Assembly (NCBI GenBank): GCA_002477945.1
Contig: DLLF01000001.1
Span: 1-42,315, forward strand
Direction: 5' to 3'
Length of the DNA stretch: 42,315 bases
Origin: Bacteroidales bacterium UBA7569
Lineage (GTDB): Bacteria > Bacteroidota > Bacteroidia > Bacteroidales > Paludibacteraceae
Both the position numbers and the translations under genes were made by a program. Of the stretch, positions 32,542 to 41,420 are shown one piece after another. The notes under the pieces are model-generated. The model worked only from the letters and a program-made list of their open reading frames with translations, searched no databases and was not told the origin of the DNA. How positions within the stretch are numbered: position 1 is the first letter of the stretch; every line of letters begins with the position of its first letter.

Positions 32542-33429
32542 CTATTCCACCTCCACGCCCGTGAGGCTATATGTCTTGCCCCCGCACTCTATCAGCACCT
32601 GCCCGTTGCGCAATACCTTGCAGGAGGTGACATCCTGTGGCTCAACCTGTACATCCGCCTGGGTGGATACATTCTTCACATCCCGCACAAGGCGTGTATA
32701 GTGGCGGCTGCTACCGCCGCAATAATAATCCAGATTGATACTGCAGCCGGAGATGCTTAGAAGGTATATCAATCCTCCTGGAGTGGTAACGGTGGATGGC
32801 CACGTGGTGGTCCAATAGGGACTGGTATTCCTATAGTTCTTCCCATAGGATGTCGGTAAAAACACGGCACCGTTATCTTCCATGGTTTGCCATTGCTCAA
32901 AACTGTACCTGTTCTGATTCTTATAAAAGGGCTTGAAACTTACTCCTTCTGGCGATGTCCACGTATCAGGCACAAGCACCATACCGTAAATGGTATCAAT
33001 GAACGCTACGCCATATAGTTCGCGGGCGTTGGGACGACCGAATAGCACGTAACTCCATTCTGCTTTCGACATAGTGAACCAAATGTTTGGTGCATCTCCT
33101 TCTATCGGGTTGATACCCCAATCAATAAAAGTATAGTAGTCTCCGCTGCTGCGCATGGGGTCATCTCCTGTACCCCAACGGAATTTGTCAATCGTCTCTG
33201 TCGGGGTATTGGTGGCAGCCAATAAATCCCATTGATGCTCTGCAAAGGTATAAGTCTTGGTGGAAGGCGTGTACTGCAGATTGCCTTTCGAGAAATACAC
33301 TTGTTTGTTCTTTGCAATGGAAAAGACACCACTGATGGCATTGGCGGGTACTTGTGCGCTTGCTTGCATTAAGACACCTTCTGTAACCATGGTAAAGACA
33401 AGTGTTGTGATAAGTAACGATTTGTTCAT
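32542..33429 (-). CDS. Exported FISUMP-type protein, module type B, with short conserved tail
   Basis: A 295-residue protein with a signal peptide (1-25, ending QASAQ). Its module begins GVFSIAKNKQVYFSKGNLQYTP and contains TYTFAEHQWDLL, FIDWGINPIEG, WFTMSKAEWSYVLFGR and DNGAVFLPTSY...YWTTTWPS, a distinct branch of the major-paralogous-domain type that the 549-residue neighbour carries in its second half. It ends KVLRNGQVLIECGGKTYSLT plus five residues, the tail shared by all five paralogs of the block. The fold is probably C-type-lectin-like, by analogy with formylglycine-generating-enzyme-like patterns (inference). Function unknown. It is the last gene of the unit that starts at 37854. Confidence 0.78.
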   Translation of the reverse strand: MNKSLLITTLVFTMVTEGVLMQASAQVPANAISGVFSIAKNKQVYFSKGNLQYTPSTKTYTFAEHQWDLLAATNTPTETIDKFRWGTGDDPMRSSGDYYTFIDWGINPIEGDAPNIWFTMSKAEWSYVLFGRPNARELYGVAFIDTIYGMVLVPDTWTSPEGVSFKPFYKNQNRYSFEQWQTMEDNGAVFLPTSYGKNYRNTSPYWTTTWPSTVTTPGGLIYLLSISGCSINLDYYCGGSSRHYTRLVRDVKNVSTQADVQVEPQDVTSCKVLRNGQVLIECGGKTYSLTGVEVE

Positions 33430-33482
33430 TTTGTTTGTTGTTTGAGAGATAGAGAAATAGACTTTATGAGGCTGAATGAAGG

Positions 33483-36400
33483 TTACAGATGCAATCTCCT
33501 GCCATGGACATCATAGTAAACACCATTGCGGAGAATAAGCACTTGCCCGTTGCGGAGCACTTTGCGCGGAGTAAGGTTCGTTGCCTTGGTATCTTCTACA
33601 CCTGTTTCTACATATTCAAATGTAGCGGATACCACCACATTGCTTGCAGGCATAACAAACGTGAAGTTCCCTTCCGCTTCGGCTACACTCACATCATCTT
33701 CGCCGTCTTTCACCGTCAGTTGGTCGAAAGCATAGCCTTTGGCGGGGGTGATAGTCAGGGTGACCGTTTCGCCATAGCGGGCAGTGGTTTTGTCGGCGGT
33801 TACAGTGCCGTGTTCGGTGGGGGTGATAGTTATCGAGCGGGCGATGTCCTGCGCACGGTAGCCTATGACGGCAGCGGGTTGCGGACCTGCCTCCTCGTTA
33901 TGGGCAAGCAGCGGCATAATGGTGTACTCGAACTCGCCGATAAAGGTCTCCTCCGAGGTGTCCGCCCAGCGGGTGGTGTCGCTCACAAGAGCCACCTCCA
34001 CGAAAGCGTCTTCGGTGTTTGCCGCACGGCGGCGAATGGAATAAGCCTGTATGTCTTGTAGGGTATTCCACGCCACGATAATGCTGTCGCGATTGCCCTG
34101 CGTGGCGGTGAAGACAAAGTCGGGGTACTTGATTTGCGCCGTCTGCTCCATGCCGTTGTCGGATTTCAGTTTGAGCGTATTGGTGCCCCATATATTCAGT
34201 TGCTCTTTGCCGAGAGCGAAAGAGTCGTTGTTCTCGTCGGTGGTGCTGAATACGCTGTTGCCGTTAACAAAGACCTCCAACCGTGTTGCCCCATCAAACC
34301 AGCCGAGGTCGGCAAAGACGGTTGTCGGCATACCGAGTTGCACTTCGGGTGTGCGGCGCAGGTCAAGAGGCACGAAGCCGCCGTTGGCATATCCGCCCTC
34401 AAAAGCCTTGGTAGTAGTGGTTTCCTGATACGGTTCGACCCGTGCGCAGGAGACGGTCAGGACAAGCCCTTTGGGGTAGTTGTTCGCGCCGAGGTCGGTA
34501 CGTGCGTCCCATACAAGGCGTTGCGGCGTGCCGTCGGCGGGCAGCGTGAAGTCATTCGGGTCAAGCGTCCGGGCGGAAGCCAGCGTCAGGGTCTTGACAG
34601 CAAGAGTGTCGTTGCCGCTGGTGGCTACGACTTGGAAATGCGGTGTGCCGTCCTGCTGCACCTCGCGTGCCGAGCGGTAGCCGACAAAGATGTCCACCAA
34701 TCCGTTCCATGGGAAGCGCGGCTGCAGGTTGTAGAGGTAGAGTGCGTCCAGTTGGCTGTACCCCGTAGCGGGATTGCTTGAATCCAAGGTGTCGCCCTTG
34801 TAGTTGAACGCTGTTACCTTGTAGGTATAGCGTTTGCCGGGTTCGACCCGTGTGTCCGTGAAGGTGGTCGCCGTGTAAGGCACGTTGGTTATCTTTTGGT
34901 ACTGCCCGTTGCCGCTGTTGCGATAGATGTCGTAACTGTATGCGTCCGTGATGTCCGTCCACGTGAGTACGATACTGCTCTGCTCAACAGGCTGTGCATC
35001 AAGGGTAAGGCTCTTATGCACCCTGCCTGCAGTCCAAAGAACAGGGTATGCCGTGAAGTACTCATAGGTATTTGGGTACTTAACGGGGTCAATATAACGC
35101 CTCGGGTCGTTATACATGGGACAAGCCGCATACTCGTAGGTGATGCCGGGAGATACTCCGATGTCGATGTAGCGACCGGTGCCGTCGTTATAGAGCGATA
35201 CCGGTGCCATGTTTCCCCATTGGTTGCGTGTCCCGTCACGGTTCACCGTGCGGCGGACTATCTGGTAGACTTCGCAGTCGCCTGCTCCCGTCCACCGCAT
35301 GTCAAGAGCGTTCCTTCCCTGCATAGGTTCCACCGTGAGAGGTATCTCTGGCGAGCGCATAAACATAACTTCACAGGAATCTAATGGTCTCTTCATTGAT
35401 ATTGCACGGTTGTGCAACAGACATTTCAGATAGGTGATACCATAATCCGGTTTCCACATAAAGACACCTTTCTCGTCGGCGAGTTGTGTCTCCCTGTAAA
35501 TCGTGTCAATCACTGTGGCATACCTTGTGTATGCAACCAGTTCGATGTCCGAGCCGTCCTGCATATTGAGCGACCTCGACGCCTCGTCCGCCCAGCGTGC
35601 CGCCCACGGGAGAGGAATAATCGTGTCGTTCTTCCCCAGCATAATGACCTCCGGCTTCGTGGTATTGACATCAACGGTGGTGGAGTCCGTGGTACGGGCA
35701 TAGGTGTCGGATGCCGTGAGTGTGATGGTAGTCCCCGGCGCGTTGATGCCCAACGTGTCCGCGTCTGCGTTCCACACAATGCGCAACCAGCCCGAACCTG
35801 AGAATATAGCCGTGCCGTTCTGCACTACTTTGCGGTTGACCGTGTAGTTCTTGTCCACCGCAGGCTCTTTCTCGAGTGTGCGCATCGGGAGCAACTTGCC
35901 GTCGGCGGTGCGTGCGGTGAGTGTTACATTGTCGGGGTACGGCAGGTTGGGCAGTCCGAACAGTTCTTGGAAGCGGTAGCGCACGGTCTCGTACTCAATA
36001 TCGATATCCACTTTGCCGTTCCACGGCCAGCGGTTGGATATGCCGCGTAGCCGCATGGTCTCGAGTACCGCGTAGCCGATAGCGGATTCCGATGCCTTGC
36101 TCTTGCTGCCGTCGGCAAAGACGGCTTTCACGGTGTAGCGACCGAGTGCGGGGCGCACGGGGATGGTGTCTTTTATATGCGTCTCCGTTGCGGTCTTGGT
36201 GCGCACGGTCCTGTTGATGGCAACGTCCCATGACTCTGCCGTGATTTCGTAACTGACGGCATCGGGCACTGCGTCCCATGTGACGGTAACGCCTGTGGTG
36301 TCGCCCTGCGTGGCTTGTACGTTGGCGGGGGTTGTTATTGCTTCAACGGGGCGTACAGGCATACCGTATTCGCGCATGGCACCGTCTTTGTCCCAACCAG

Positions 36401-36998
36401 AGAGGATATATCCATCTAACGTCATAAGTTTGTCTCCGTCTCCGAGCGATGAAGACCAATTGTAGACATAGGAACCGACACTGCTGTTCGTCGTGCCGTA
36501 GAAACTCCCTGCCGCAGGAAGAAAGATAGAGTTGCCATTGGTCTTGCTTATCACTATGAAACCCTCTACGCCATTTTGTGTCGTCCACGTCCAAGTACAA
36601 TTGCTGCACAGTTCGCCCACCTCGGCAGCAGTAGGCATCCGCCATGCGCGCCCCCAGTTGACGGTAGCGGCATCGTCCTCAGGGTCCAAGATTGTCTTGT
36701 TGTCGGTGAAGCCGTTGTCGCCGTAACTTGCGTTAGTGCAGTACTTGGTGAGAGTTCTATTCGAGCCATTGGCGTACTTGTAGGTCCCCCACGTGTAGTC
36801 GGTTTTGGGTGCGGTCTCGCCCCAAGCGTAGTAGTTGCCGTAGTCTTCGGGTGCGGTGGCGCCGACGTTGCATGACGCCCATCTGATGCCGCTCGGCAAA
36901 CCGAGGTCAACGGCTTGTACATTGGCGGGGGCTTGTGCGCTTGCGCCTGTGAGAGCAATGGCAGCAAGGACGATGGTGAGTAAGGATTTGTTTATCAT
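33483..36998 (-). CDS. Large exported multidomain protein: FISUMP, FN3-like, two PWNG modules, InlB-type repeat, short tail
   Basis: This 1171-residue protein has a signal peptide (1-21, ending ASAQ). A type A FISUMP module follows (about 27-215; VDLGLPSGIRWASCNVGAT, YYAWGET, AWRMPTAAEVGEL). Next are fibronectin III-like domains (about 225-310, 600-690, 690-770, 985-1065) and two copies of a module around R-x-PWNG-x-VDI (starting near residues 325 and 780), each ending in a (R/L)xVWxAxxDxxG-like segment. A divergent InlB B-repeat region (about 1066-1130; GTVTADKTTARYGETVTLTI, GYAFDQLTV) and the shared tail RKVLRNGQVLILRNGVYYDV end the chain. The architecture suggests a surface or secreted adhesin-like protein; its ligand is unknown. 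It lies 25 nt after one paralog and 53 nt before another. Confidence 0.75.
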   Translation of the reverse strand: MINKSLLTIVLAAIALTGASAQAPANVQAVDLGLPSGIRWASCNVGATAPEDYGNYYAWGETAPKTDYTWGTYKYANGSNRTLTKYCTNASYGDNGFTDNKTILDPEDDAATVNWGRAWRMPTAAEVGELCSNCTWTWTTQNGVEGFIVISKTNGNSIFLPAAGSFYGTTNSSVGSYVYNWSSSLGDGDKLMTLDGYILSGWDKDGAMREYGMPVRPVEAITTPANVQATQGDTTGVTVTWDAVPDAVSYEITAESWDVAINRTVRTKTATETHIKDTIPVRPALGRYTVKAVFADGSKSKASESAIGYAVLETMRLRGISNRWPWNGKVDIDIEYETVRYRFQELFGLPNLPYPDNVTLTARTADGKLLPMRTLEKEPAVDKNYTVNRKVVQNGTAIFSGSGWLRIVWNADADTLGINAPGTTITLTASDTYARTTDSTTVDVNTTKPEVIMLGKNDTIIPLPWAARWADEASRSLNMQDGSDIELVAYTRYATVIDTIYRETQLADEKGVFMWKPDYGITYLKCLLHNRAISMKRPLDSCEVMFMRSPEIPLTVEPMQGRNALDMRWTGAGDCEVYQIVRRTVNRDGTRNQWGNMAPVSLYNDGTGRYIDIGVSPGITYEYAACPMYNDPRRYIDPVKYPNTYEYFTAYPVLWTAGRVHKSLTLDAQPVEQSSIVLTWTDITDAYSYDIYRNSGNGQYQKITNVPYTATTFTDTRVEPGKRYTYKVTAFNYKGDTLDSSNPATGYSQLDALYLYNLQPRFPWNGLVDIFVGYRSAREVQQDGTPHFQVVATSGNDTLAVKTLTLASARTLDPNDFTLPADGTPQRLVWDARTDLGANNYPKGLVLTVSCARVEPYQETTTTKAFEGGYANGGFVPLDLRRTPEVQLGMPTTVFADLGWFDGATRLEVFVNGNSVFSTTDENNDSFALGKEQLNIWGTNTLKLKSDNGMEQTAQIKYPDFVFTATQGNRDSIIVAWNTLQDIQAYSIRRRAANTEDAFVEVALVSDTTRWADTSEETFIGEFEYTIMPLLAHNEEAGPQPAAVIGYRAQDIARSITITPTEHGTVTADKTTARYGETVTLTITPAKGYAFDQLTVKDGEDDVSVAEAEGNFTFVMPASNVVVSATFEYVETGVEDTKATNLTPRKVLRNGQVLILRNGVYYDVHGRRLHL

Positions 36999-37023
36999 AC
37001 GTTGAATTTAGTTGATGGTCATA

Positions 37024-37854
37024 TTACGGGTTCCATACTCTGCCGTGCAGATCGTAATAAACGCCGTTGCGGAGAATAAGCATTTGCCCGTTGCCAAGAA
37101 CCTTGCGAGCAACGGTGGTCTCTGCGGCAGAGGGGGCGGCGATGTCTGTGGTTATGGCTGTTTCACGGACAGCACGAATGGAACGGCCATAGAAACGTCC
37201 GTATTGGGTTCTTTCCTGTTTGCTTGAATTGAAGTCGATGTAGCATGCATAACTCGCTTCACCCTCGTTGAGCGATGCCGACCAATAGTTGCCACGCATG
37301 CCTGCATTGTAGCGGCTGTCGTCAACCAGATAGCCCGCAGCGGGAAGGAAGATAGAGTTGCCGTTGGTCTTGCTTGTAACCACGTAGCCGAATGTGTCGG
37401 TGCTATACTTTATCCATTCCCATGTGCATTGTTCGAGCAACTCCGCCCACTCGGCATCGGTAGGCACACGCCACGCATTGCCCCAGTTGGCGGCAGCCGC
37501 ATCGTCCTCCTGTTCGAGAACGGTCTTGTTGTCGGTAAAGCCGTTGTCGCCGTGCGAAGCATCGTTGCAATACTTGGTCATTTTGCCGTACCCGCCGTTG
37601 GTGTACTTGTAGGTACTCCAAGCGTAGTAATCTTTGGTTTCCGTCTCGCCCCAAGCGAAATAGTCGCCATAGCCTTGCGGATAGGTGGCACCTACGTTGC
37701 ATGACGCCCAGTAGAGTCCGCTCGGCAGACCGAGGTCAACGGCTTCTACGTCAGCGGGGGCTTGTACATTGGCAGGGGCTTGTGCGCTTGCCTGTGTGCC
37801 TGCGCCTGCGAGAGCCAGGACTGCAAAGGCGATAGTGAGGATTGATTTCTTCAT
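37024..37854 (-). CDS. Exported FISUMP-type protein, module type A, with short conserved tail
   Basis: A 276-residue protein with a signal peptide (1-25, ending QASAQ) and a single type A module: AVDLGLPSGLYWASCNVGAT, YGDYFAWGETETK, DNGFTDNKTVLEQEDDAAAA, WRVPTDAEWAELLEQCTW, NGNSIFLPAAGY, GNYWSASLNEG and GRSIRAVRE. The tail is RKVLGNGQMLILRNGVYYDL followed by HGRVWNP. It is the first gene of a three-gene unit with its own promoter. Between the signal peptide and the module there is a short repeat (APANVQAPADVEA). Function unknown; surface display or secretion is inferred from the signal peptide and the tail. Confidence 0.78.
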   Translation of the reverse strand: MKKSILTIAFAVLALAGAGTQASAQAPANVQAPADVEAVDLGLPSGLYWASCNVGATYPQGYGDYFAWGETETKDYYAWSTYKYTNGGYGKMTKYCNDASHGDNGFTDNKTVLEQEDDAAAANWGNAWRVPTDAEWAELLEQCTWEWIKYSTDTFGYVVTSKTNGNSIFLPAAGYLVDDSRYNAGMRGNYWSASLNEGEASYACYIDFNSSKQERTQYGRFYGRSIRAVRETAITTDIAAPSAAETTVARKVLGNGQMLILRNGVYYDLHGRVWNP

Positions 37855-37897
37855 AATGCGTTGAATTTAGTTTGGTGGTTATATGTTGATTCGGTTG

Positions 37898-37929
37898 CAA
37901 AGGTACGATTTATTAAGCATATATGCAAA
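37898..37929 (-). promoter_or_regulatory. Bacteroidetes-type promoter of the three-paralog unit
   Basis: Minus-strand TTTG (37929-37926), a 20-nt spacer and TACCTTTG (37905-37898), a full consensus match. The leader would be about 35 nt. It serves 37854 to 32542, since I find no promoter in the 25-nt and 53-nt gaps inside. Confidence 0.8.
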
Positions 37930-38143
37930 TTTCGAACATAATAACATTCAAAAGTTTATACTATTCAGTGAATATCTACGGTGCAGACCTTCGCTATCCC
38001 TTGCGTATCCCTTGCTGAACGGTGGCTTGTCATTTCTGTTAGCATTGGTTGGTATTTGCTACTTATCCCTACCTTTCCATGAGTCAATTGAACTCCGTCC
38101 TAACAGACAAAATAGTCAACCTGATTTAAGACAAGGCAGTTAT

Positions 38144-38183
38144 AGGGACGAAAATATGTGTATTTCCACACATTTTCGCCCCT
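38144..38183. repeat. 40-bp near-palindromic repeat, left copy, flanking the ATPase gene
   Basis: It differs from the copy at 39564-39603 at one of 40 positions. Each copy can fold into a hairpin: outer arms gcgaaaatatgtg and cacacattttcgc pair with one G:T-type mismatch around a 6-nt loop (tatttc); the left copy has one further mismatch. The gap 37855-38284 otherwise holds only the two divergent promoters. Confidence 0.88.
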
Positions 38184-38210
38184 GAATTCAGCGGCTTTAT
38201 GGCTATTCTA

Positions 38211-38241
38211 TTGCAGGTTTGCCCGAAAAGCAGTACCTTTG
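38211..38241 (+). promoter_or_regulatory. Bacteroidetes-type promoter of the ATPase gene
   Basis: TTGC (38211-38214), a 19-nt spacer and TACCTTTG (38234-38241). Initiation would fall near 38248, inside the inverted repeat copy at 38243-38267. Confidence 0.8.
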
Positions 38242-38242
38242 T

Positions 38243-38267
38243 GGGCGAAAATGTGTGGAAATACACA
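38243..38267. repeat. 25-bp inverted copy of the flanking repeat, in the ATPase 5' leader
   Basis: This segment is the exact reverse complement of 25 bases of both flanking copies (38158-38182 and 39578-39602). With the right-hand copy it forms a perfect 25-bp terminal inverted repeat around the ATPase coding region, and it ends 17 nt before the start codon. Confidence 0.85.
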
Positions 38268-38284
38268 AAAAAGTTACCCTGTAT

Positions 38285-39538
38285 ATGATTTTCGAGCGTA
38301 AACAATACCTGCAGAAACTCATCAACGGACAAGGAAACGGAATGGTGAAGATTGTAACCGGTATCCGCCGTTGTGGCAAGTCGTTTCTGCTGTTCAATAT
38401 CTTTCGGCAGTACCTGTTAGACCACGGGACGGCGGAAGACCAAATTATCTGCCTGTCCTTGGACGACAGACGGAACCAATCTCTTACGCAACCTGATGCG
38501 TTGCTTGCCTACATTGATACACACATCGCACAAGACGGCAAACAGTATTACGTCATATTGGACGAGGTGCAACTGGTGGATGACTTCGTTGGGGTGCTGC
38601 TGAGCCTTATGCACGCCCCGAATATAGAAGTATATGTATCAGGGAGCAACTCGAAGTTTTTGAGCAGCGATGTAGTGACAGAGTTCCGCGGGCGCGGCTG
38701 GGAGATACGTGTGCATCCGCTGAGTTTTGCCGAGTACTATGCCGTGGCAGGCGGCGACAAGCAAGAGGTGTTGCATGAATACTACACCTATGGCGGTCTG
38801 CCGCAGATGTATGCTATGACAACGCCCGCGGAGAAAGAGCAATATCTCAATAACCTCTACGAGACGACCTACTTGCGCGATATTATGGAGCGTAACCATT
38901 TGCAAAACGAAGACGGCATGCGCCGCTTGGTGCAAGTGCTGTCTTCCGATATTGGAGCGAGTACCAATCCGCGCCGGATTGCCAACACCTTTCTGTCGGA
39001 AGAGAAAGTAGCCATCAAGGACACCACGATACGCAAATATATTGACTATCTGCAGAATGCGTTTATCATCAGTGAAGCATTGCGGTATGATGTCAAGGGG
39101 CGCAAATATATCGGTACGGAGACCAAGTATTATTTTGAGGATATGGGGCTTCGCAATGCGGTGCTGAACTTTCGCCAAGTGGAGTTTAACCATATCATGG
39201 AAAACGTGATATACAACGAGTTGCGCATGCGCGGTTATTCGGTGGACGTGGGCGCAGTGCATACTTTCGCAAAAGACAGGAACGGCAAAACCGTACGCAA
39301 GAATCTGGAAGTGGACTTTGTAGTAAACAGGGGTTCGGAACGTGTGTATATCCAGTCGGCATATATGTTGCCCGACCAAGAAAAGACCATACAGGAGCAA
39401 CGACCGCTGCTGTATCTGCCTGATAATTTCCGCAAGGTTATCATCGTCGGCGACCGCTATCTGTCGAACTACAACGAAGACGGCATCCAATTGGTCGGCT
39501 TGTTTGATTTCCTGTTGAAAACAGACGATATGTTCTAA
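38285..39538 (+). CDS. AAA_14/DUF4143 family ATPase
   Basis: The start at 38285 (MIFERKQYLQKLINGQGNGM) gives 417 residues; an in-frame ATG at 38219 lies within the promoter. The Walker A motif is GIRRCGKS (26-33), Walker B is YVILDEVQ (89-96) and sensor 1 is VSGSNSKFLSS (118-128). Conserved family words are EFRGRGWEIRVHPLSFAEY, YYTYGGLPQM, TYLRDIMERN and, in the C-terminal DUF4143 domain, KYYFEDMGLRNAVLNFRQ, ENVIYNELRMRGY and NLEVDFVVNRG (a restriction-fold-like segment). These proteins are widespread and often multicopy in Bacteroidales; their role is not established. It is the only plus-strand gene in the FISUMP block and is bracketed by related repeats. Confidence 0.9.
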   Translation: MIFERKQYLQKLINGQGNGMVKIVTGIRRCGKSFLLFNIFRQYLLDHGTAEDQIICLSLDDRRNQSLTQPDALLAYIDTHIAQDGKQYYVILDEVQLVDDFVGVLLSLMHAPNIEVYVSGSNSKFLSSDVVTEFRGRGWEIRVHPLSFAEYYAVAGGDKQEVLHEYYTYGGLPQMYAMTTPAEKEQYLNNLYETTYLRDIMERNHLQNEDGMRRLVQVLSSDIGASTNPRRIANTFLSEEKVAIKDTTIRKYIDYLQNAFIISEALRYDVKGRKYIGTETKYYFEDMGLRNAVLNFRQVEFNHIMENVIYNELRMRGYSVDVGAVHTFAKDRNGKTVRKNLEVDFVVNRGSERVYIQSAYMLPDQEKTIQEQRPLLYLPDNFRKVIIVGDRYLSNYNEDGIQLVGLFDFLLKTDDMF

Positions 39539-39563
39539 GGGGGTAATCAAACCCGCATAGTAC

Positions 39564-39603
39564 AGGGGCGAAAATATGTGTATTTCCACACATTTTCGCC
39601 CCT
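39564..39603. repeat. 40-bp near-palindromic repeat, right copy, between converging genes
   Basis: This copy has an intact outer stem: aggggcgaaaatatgtg pairs with cacacattttcgcccct with one mismatch, loop tatttc. It lies 25 nt after the ATPase stop and 19 nt after the 549-residue paralog's stop on the other strand, so it can serve both as a terminator. Confidence 0.88.
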
Positions 39604-39622
39604 GTTGTATATAAGCGCAAAG

Positions 39623-41272
39623 TTATTTCACCTCCGTGCCGGTGAGGGTGTAGGTCTTGCCGTTGCGCTCGATGAGGACAGTGCCGTTGCGCAGTACCTT
39701 GCGGGCAGGGGCGGTATCTGCGGCTGAGGGGTGAGAGAGGTCTGTGCTTACGTTGGAATAGTTCTTCACCAGGCGGACTGCGTACCCGTAGAGACTACCT
39801 TTTCCATATTTCGAGAAACATGAATAAGAACTGAAACTCATGTAATACGCTTCGTCTGAGGCGGCAGGCGTAGCAGACCAGTAAAAGCCGTAGTACTGCA
39901 CGCTGAACACAGACGCCCCGTAGCGGCTACCCGAGGCAGGCAAAAAAACAGCACCCGCAGACTCCAACAACTGCCAATCACTAAAGGTGAAAGTTTGGTA
40001 ATCGGCATACGCCTGAACGCTATATGTACCTGCCAAACCCGACTTGAACGTTACGCCTGCAGGGCATGTCCAATTGTCGGGGAGCAAAACAAGACCATTG
40101 ACATACTTGCTACCATCGGCATTGAGATTGATACGTGCCGCACCTGCAAGGTTATAGGCATTGGTACGTCCGGATAGAAGGTAACCCCATTCGTCCTTTG
40201 TCAATGTACGCCATGTGTCAGGAATGTCCGTGCCGATAGTATTCTTGCCCCAATCCACAAAGTCGCCCGAGTAATCCGTCTTTTCTGTGGATGTACTAAC
40301 GCCCCACTTGGCACTGCCGGTACTACCGCTCCAACCGAACAAGTCTATCTTATCGGCTAAAGCAGTACCATCTTTGTAATAATAGCCAAAATTGGTATCT
40401 GTCTGCTCGGTACCGCCATCCACATTGTCCGTACCCAACATATCATACTGCTGTTCCGCAAATGCCCACGTCTGTGTGGATTGCGTGTACTGCAGGTTGC
40501 CTTTGGCGAAGGTGATTTGCTTGCCCTCGGCTACCGTGAACGGCTTGGGTACATAAGCAGACTCTACCTCTTCTTCCTGTTTGTCCTGTACGGGGCGGAC
40601 AGACTGACCGTTGTTGCGGTTGCGACTGTGCCTATACATCTCGTCATGGTTGAAGGTTATTATCCAAACGTTGTCCGAGTAGTTTTCAAGAAGCGAAGAA
40701 GACCAATAATAACCGCGAGTTCCTTTGAGGTAGAGGTCTGCACCATTGCGATTACCCGCAGCGGGGAGGAAGATAGAGTTGCCGTTGGTCTTGCTTGTTA
40801 CAAGATAACCATTCACTTCTTTTTGCGTTGTCCAAGTCCATGTGCATTGCTCGCGCAACTCTGTCCAATCGGCATCGGTGGGCATACGCCATTCTTCGCC
40901 CCAGTTCACATAAGCGGCATCATCCGCGGGGTCTAACGTAGTTTTGTCGTCAGTGAAACCATTGTTGCCATAACTTGCATCAGTGCAGTACTTGGTAAGT
41001 TTGTTTTCTGCACCATTGGCGTACATGTAGGTTGCCCACGAGTAGTCGGCTTTTGTAGTGGTTTCGCCCCAAGCGTAGTAGCCGCCGTAGTCTTCGGGTG
41101 TGGTGGCACCGAGGTTGCATGACGCCCAGTAGAGTCCGCTCGGCAATCCGAGGTCAACGGCTTGTACGTGAGCGGGTGCAGACACACCTGTGTCTGTCTG
41201 TTCGGCTTTTGCGCCTTGCGCGAGCGTCAGCAACACCGATGCCAACGCCATGATAAGTAGATGCTTGTTCAT
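39623..41272 (-). CDS. Exported two-module FISUMP protein (type A plus type B) with short conserved tail
   Basis: A 549-residue protein with a signal peptide (1-23, ending AKAEQ). The first module (about 36-230) is type A: AVDLGLPSGLYWASCNLGAT, YYAWGETTTK, WRMPTDADWTELREQCTW, NGNSIFLPAAGN and GYYWSSSLLEN. A linker rich in glutamate (DKQEEEVESA) leads to a type B module (about 245-515): FTVAEGKQITFAKGNLQYTQ, WAFAEQQYDMLG, FVDWGKNTIG, LTKDEWGYLLSGR and SAGAVFLPASGSRYG. It ends with RKVLRNGTVLIERNGKTYTL plus TGTEVK. It joins in one chain the two module types that neighbours carry singly. Function unknown. Confidence 0.78.
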   Translation of the reverse strand: MNKHLLIMALASVLLTLAQGAKAEQTDTGVSAPAHVQAVDLGLPSGLYWASCNLGATTPEDYGGYYAWGETTTKADYSWATYMYANGAENKLTKYCTDASYGNNGFTDDKTTLDPADDAAYVNWGEEWRMPTDADWTELREQCTWTWTTQKEVNGYLVTSKTNGNSIFLPAAGNRNGADLYLKGTRGYYWSSSLLENYSDNVWIITFNHDEMYRHSRNRNNGQSVRPVQDKQEEEVESAYVPKPFTVAEGKQITFAKGNLQYTQSTQTWAFAEQQYDMLGTDNVDGGTEQTDTNFGYYYKDGTALADKIDLFGWSGSTGSAKWGVSTSTEKTDYSGDFVDWGKNTIGTDIPDTWRTLTKDEWGYLLSGRTNAYNLAGAARINLNADGSKYVNGLVLLPDNWTCPAGVTFKSGLAGTYSVQAYADYQTFTFSDWQLLESAGAVFLPASGSRYGASVFSVQYYGFYWSATPAASDEAYYMSFSSYSCFSKYGKGSLYGYAVRLVKNYSNVSTDLSHPSAADTAPARKVLRNGTVLIERNGKTYTLTGTEVK

Positions 41273-41299
41273 ATCAGTAAAGATTCCGACCTCCCCAAC

Positions 41300-41400
41300 C
41301 CCTCCAAGAGCACCCCACTTCGCCCTGTTCGGGCTTGTGGGGACCCCGTAAAGGAGGGGCTTTCAGAGAGGATACATTAGTTAATTAGTTAATTAGTTAT
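41300..41400. repeat. Structured GC-rich hairpin and 8-bp AT tandem repeat between two paralogs
   Basis: An outer stem CCCCTCC/GGAGGGG (41300-41306 with 41353-41359) and an inner stem CCCAC/GTGGG (41315-41319 with 41338-41342) form a composite hairpin. To its right, 41376-41400 repeats the 8-mer ttaattag two to three times. I find no TAnnTTTG promoter on the minus strand here, so the 549-residue gene is probably transcribed from upstream. Confidence 0.6.
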
Positions 41401-41420
41401 ATTTGTTTTTATTACTCATA

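Noticed and set aside
38639..39589. 316-codon minus-strand reading frame opposite the ATPase gene
   Set aside because: It overlaps the conserved AAA_14/DUF4143 gene in antisense and encodes no recognisable family.
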